A stretch of DNA of 58,079 nucleotides from Mesorhizobium sp. LSJC280B00 (GTDB taxonomy: Bacteria > Pseudomonadota > Alphaproteobacteria > Rhizobiales > Rhizobiaceae): assembly GCF_000502835.1 (NCBI RefSeq), contig NZ_AYVL01000013.1:71018-129096 (forward strand). The letters run 5' to 3'. This document shows, in pieces, positions 56,609 through 58,079 of this stretch (its first letter is position 1; the number at the start of each line of letters is the position of its first letter). The notes beneath the pieces were generated by a model. The model saw nothing but the letters and a program-made list of their open reading frames with translations. It did not search any database and was not told where the DNA came from. The position numbers were made by a program, and so were the translations under genes.

Positions 56609-57391
56609 CTACTTCCCCTTCCACACCGGATCGCGCTTTTCGGCAAAGGCGCGAAAGCCCTCGAGATTGTCCTCCGAGCCGTAGAGTGCGTCAACCGTCG
56701 ACAGTTGCCGGCGCGTCACCCGGTTCATGGCGTCCTGGAACGTCAGCGATTCTGCGACCCTGGCCGTTTCCTTGATCGCGGCGAAGACCAGCGGCGGGCC
56801 GCTGGCAAGCAGCCGTGCGATTTCCCAGACGCGGTCCTCCAGTCTTTCCTTGGGCAGCACCTCGTTGACCAGGCCCCATCGATGCGCCTCGGCGACATCC
56901 ATCCAGCGGCCGGTGAGCAGAAGGTCCATGGCGACATGGTAGGGGATGCGCTTAGGCAGCTTGATCGTCGCCGCATCGGCCAGCGTGCCGGCACGGATTT
57001 CGGGCAGGGCGAAGGAGGAGTGATCCGATGCATAGATGAGGTCGCAGGATAGCGCCAGTTCGAAGCCGCCGCCGACCGCCATGCCATTGACGCAGGCGAT
57101 CACCGGCTTGTTGAGGTCGCGCAGTTCCTGCAGCCCGCCGAAGCCGCCGACGCCATAGTCGCCGTCGACCGCGTCGCCGCTGGCTGCGGCCTTCAGGTCC
57201 CAGCCGGCGCAGAAGAACTTGTCACCGGCGGTCTTGACGATGGCGACGCGCAAGTCGGGATCGTCGCGAAACGCCTTGAAAATCTCGCCCATCAGCCGCG
57301 ACGTCTTCAGGTCGATGGCATTGGCCTTGGGCCGGTCGAGCGTGACTTCGAGGACAGCGCCTTCGCGGCGGGTCGAAATGATTTCAGACAT
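56609..57391 (-). CDS. caiD: Carnitinyl-CoA dehydratase-like enoyl-CoA hydratase
   Basis: A 260-residue crotonase. DRPKANAID, FFCAGWDLKAA and NGMAVGGGFELALSCD closely match E. coli CaiD, which hydrates crotonobetainyl-CoA; the oxyanion and catalytic glutamate positions (GGGFELAL and FALPEIRAG) are present. It overlaps the upstream acyl-CoA synthetase by 8 bases, so they are coupled. A related enoyl-CoA hydratase role is possible. ATG 57391 (MSEIISTRR) is the family start. Confidence 0.85.
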   Translation of the reverse strand: MSEIISTRREGAVLEVTLDRPKANAIDLKTSRLMGEIFKAFRDDPDLRVAIVKTAGDKFFCAGWDLKAAASGDAVDGDYGVGGFGGLQELRDLNKPVIACVNGMAVGGGFELALSCDLIYASDHSSFALPEIRAGTLADAATIKLPKRIPYHVAMDLLLTGRWMDVAEAHRWGLVNEVLPKERLEDRVWEIARLLASGPPLVFAAIKETARVAESLTFQDAMNRVTRRQLSTVDALYGSEDNLEGFRAFAEKRDPVWKGK

Positions 57392-58079
57392 TCTTCTTGT
57401 CTCCAAGCACCAGCAGCGCATCGGCGATCCAGGCGCCCTTGCCTTCGGTGCAGACGATCAGCGGATTGATGTCGAGTTCCTCGATCTCGCCGGCGTTTTG
57501 CTGCACGAAAGCGGCAATGCCCGATATCGCATCGATTGCCGCTGCAACATCGGCCTTCGGCCGACCGCGATAGCCGTCGAGCAGCGGGAACAGTTTCAGC
57601 CCGCGCAAAGCGGCCTCGATATCGTCGCGGGTCGCCGGCAGCATCAGCGTGACGCTGTCGCGCAACAGCTCGACCAGCACGCCGCCGGTGCCGAGCGTCA
57701 TCACGGCGCCGAACATCGGGTCGCGGGTGAAGCCGACGAGCAGCTCGGCGACGCCGTCGCGCACCATGCGCTCGACATAAAGGCCCGTGCCGAGCGGGCC
57801 GAGATCGTGGGCGGCGGTGCTGACGGATTCGGCATCCCTCAAATTGAGCCGGACCGCGTCGAGCTCGGACTTGTGGATGACACCAAGGGCCTTCAGCGCC
57901 ACCGGGAAGCCGAGCGCCATCGAGGAGATGACAGCTTCGACCGCGTTGCCGGCGCGCTCGCCCTTCGGCACGGGGAGCCCGGCCTCGATGAGCCGCGCCT
58001 TCGCCTCGGCCTCGTCCGGCGTGACATGGTCGCCGACCGGCGCGCCGGACGCCGAAGTGTCGATCGGCTGCGCCTGCGG
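57384..58079 (-). CDS. Acyl-CoA synthetase (NDP-forming type), C-terminal part
   Basis: Only the last 231 codons are in the window; the gene runs off the right edge. The visible part is the ATP-grasp subdomain of acetate-CoA-ligase-like, ADP-forming synthetases: GFPVALKALGV, HKSELDAVRLNL, GFTRDPMFGAVMTLGTGGVLVE-type segments and EELDINPLIV. It should form a CoA thioester that the overlapping crotonase gene then acts on. The substrate is unknown, perhaps a betaine-type acid given caiD. Confidence 0.85.
   Translation of the reverse strand, partial: PQAQPIDTSASGAPVGDHVTPDEAEAKARLIEAGLPVPKGERAGNAVEAVISSMALGFPVALKALGVIHKSELDAVRLNLRDAESVSTAAHDLGPLGTGLYVERMVRDGVAELLVGFTRDPMFGAVMTLGTGGVLVELLRDSVTLMLPATRDDIEAALRGLKLFPLLDGYRGRPKADVAAAIDAISGIAAFVQQNAGEIEELDINPLIVCTEGKGAWIADALLVLGDKKNV

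Overview
This is a 58 kb stretch of housekeeping chromosome from a high-GC alphaproteobacterium of the order Hyphomicrobiales (Rhizobiales), most likely Mesorhizobium or a close relative. The evidence is the gene order (hisE-coaA; pckA facing chvI-chvG-hprK-EIIA-HPr-ahcY; divL-tsaE/amgK-murU-addB-addA-trxA; trpF-trpB-trpA-accD-folC; infC, rpmI-rplT, pheS-pheT), a DivL kinase with tyrosine in place of the catalytic histidine, an acdR/acdS pair, and several families of short palindromic intergenic repeats of the rhizobial kind. No rRNA or tRNA gene, CRISPR array, insertion sequence or phage was recognised.

Region by region. 1-1134: end of hisE, then coaA. 1151-6661: a membrane-glycan locus headed by a perfect TTAA-N7-TTAA CtrA-type box: a family 2 polyprenyl-phosphate glycosyltransferase, a SAM methyltransferase, a GtrA-type membrane protein and two paralogous polytopic GT-C-like proteins. 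6624-9500: alkB, arfB and pckA on the minus strand. 9825-13688: the ChvI/ChvG two-component system with a short HPr kinase, an EIIA of the mannose class and HPr. 13845-15245: ahcY behind a palindromic operator candidate. 15434-26958: divL, a TsaE-AmgK fusion, murU, addB and addA, tightly packed. 27032-33436: trxA, a cupin and a VOC protein, then the minus-strand run trpF-trpB-trpA-accD-folC. 33604-38349: small unknown genes, a YgjP-type metallopeptidase, a DUF2852 protein, divergent acdR/acdS and an alpha/beta hydrolase. 38565-44574: translation genes (infC with an AUU start, rpmI, rplT, pheS, pheT) interrupted by a membrane methyltransferase gene and rich in palindromic repeats. 44585-58079: accessory and metabolic genes, including a prolyl-hydroxylase-like oxygenase, a nucleotidyltransferase, an aldo/keto reductase with a divergent LysR regulator, cytochrome b561, YceI, two oxidoreductases, a GntR-cupin-DUF899 module, an HSL-type esterase, caiD and a partial acyl-CoA synthetase.

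How the parts connect. ChvG/ChvI and the HprK-EIIA-HPr phosphorelay form one signalling block facing the gluconeogenic gene pckA. DivL is a regulator of the CckA-CtrA cell-cycle pathway, and a CtrA-type box stands in front of the glycan locus in the same window. AmgK and MurU together make the cell-wall recycling shortcut from N-acetylmuramate to UDP-MurNAc. The least described material is the glycan locus with its two GT-C-like paralogues and a 24-codon coupled ORF between them. Two large inverted-repeat elements (46296-46475 and 56427-56584) belong to the same family. No wholly new system could be proven from sequence alone; the glycan locus is the best candidate.
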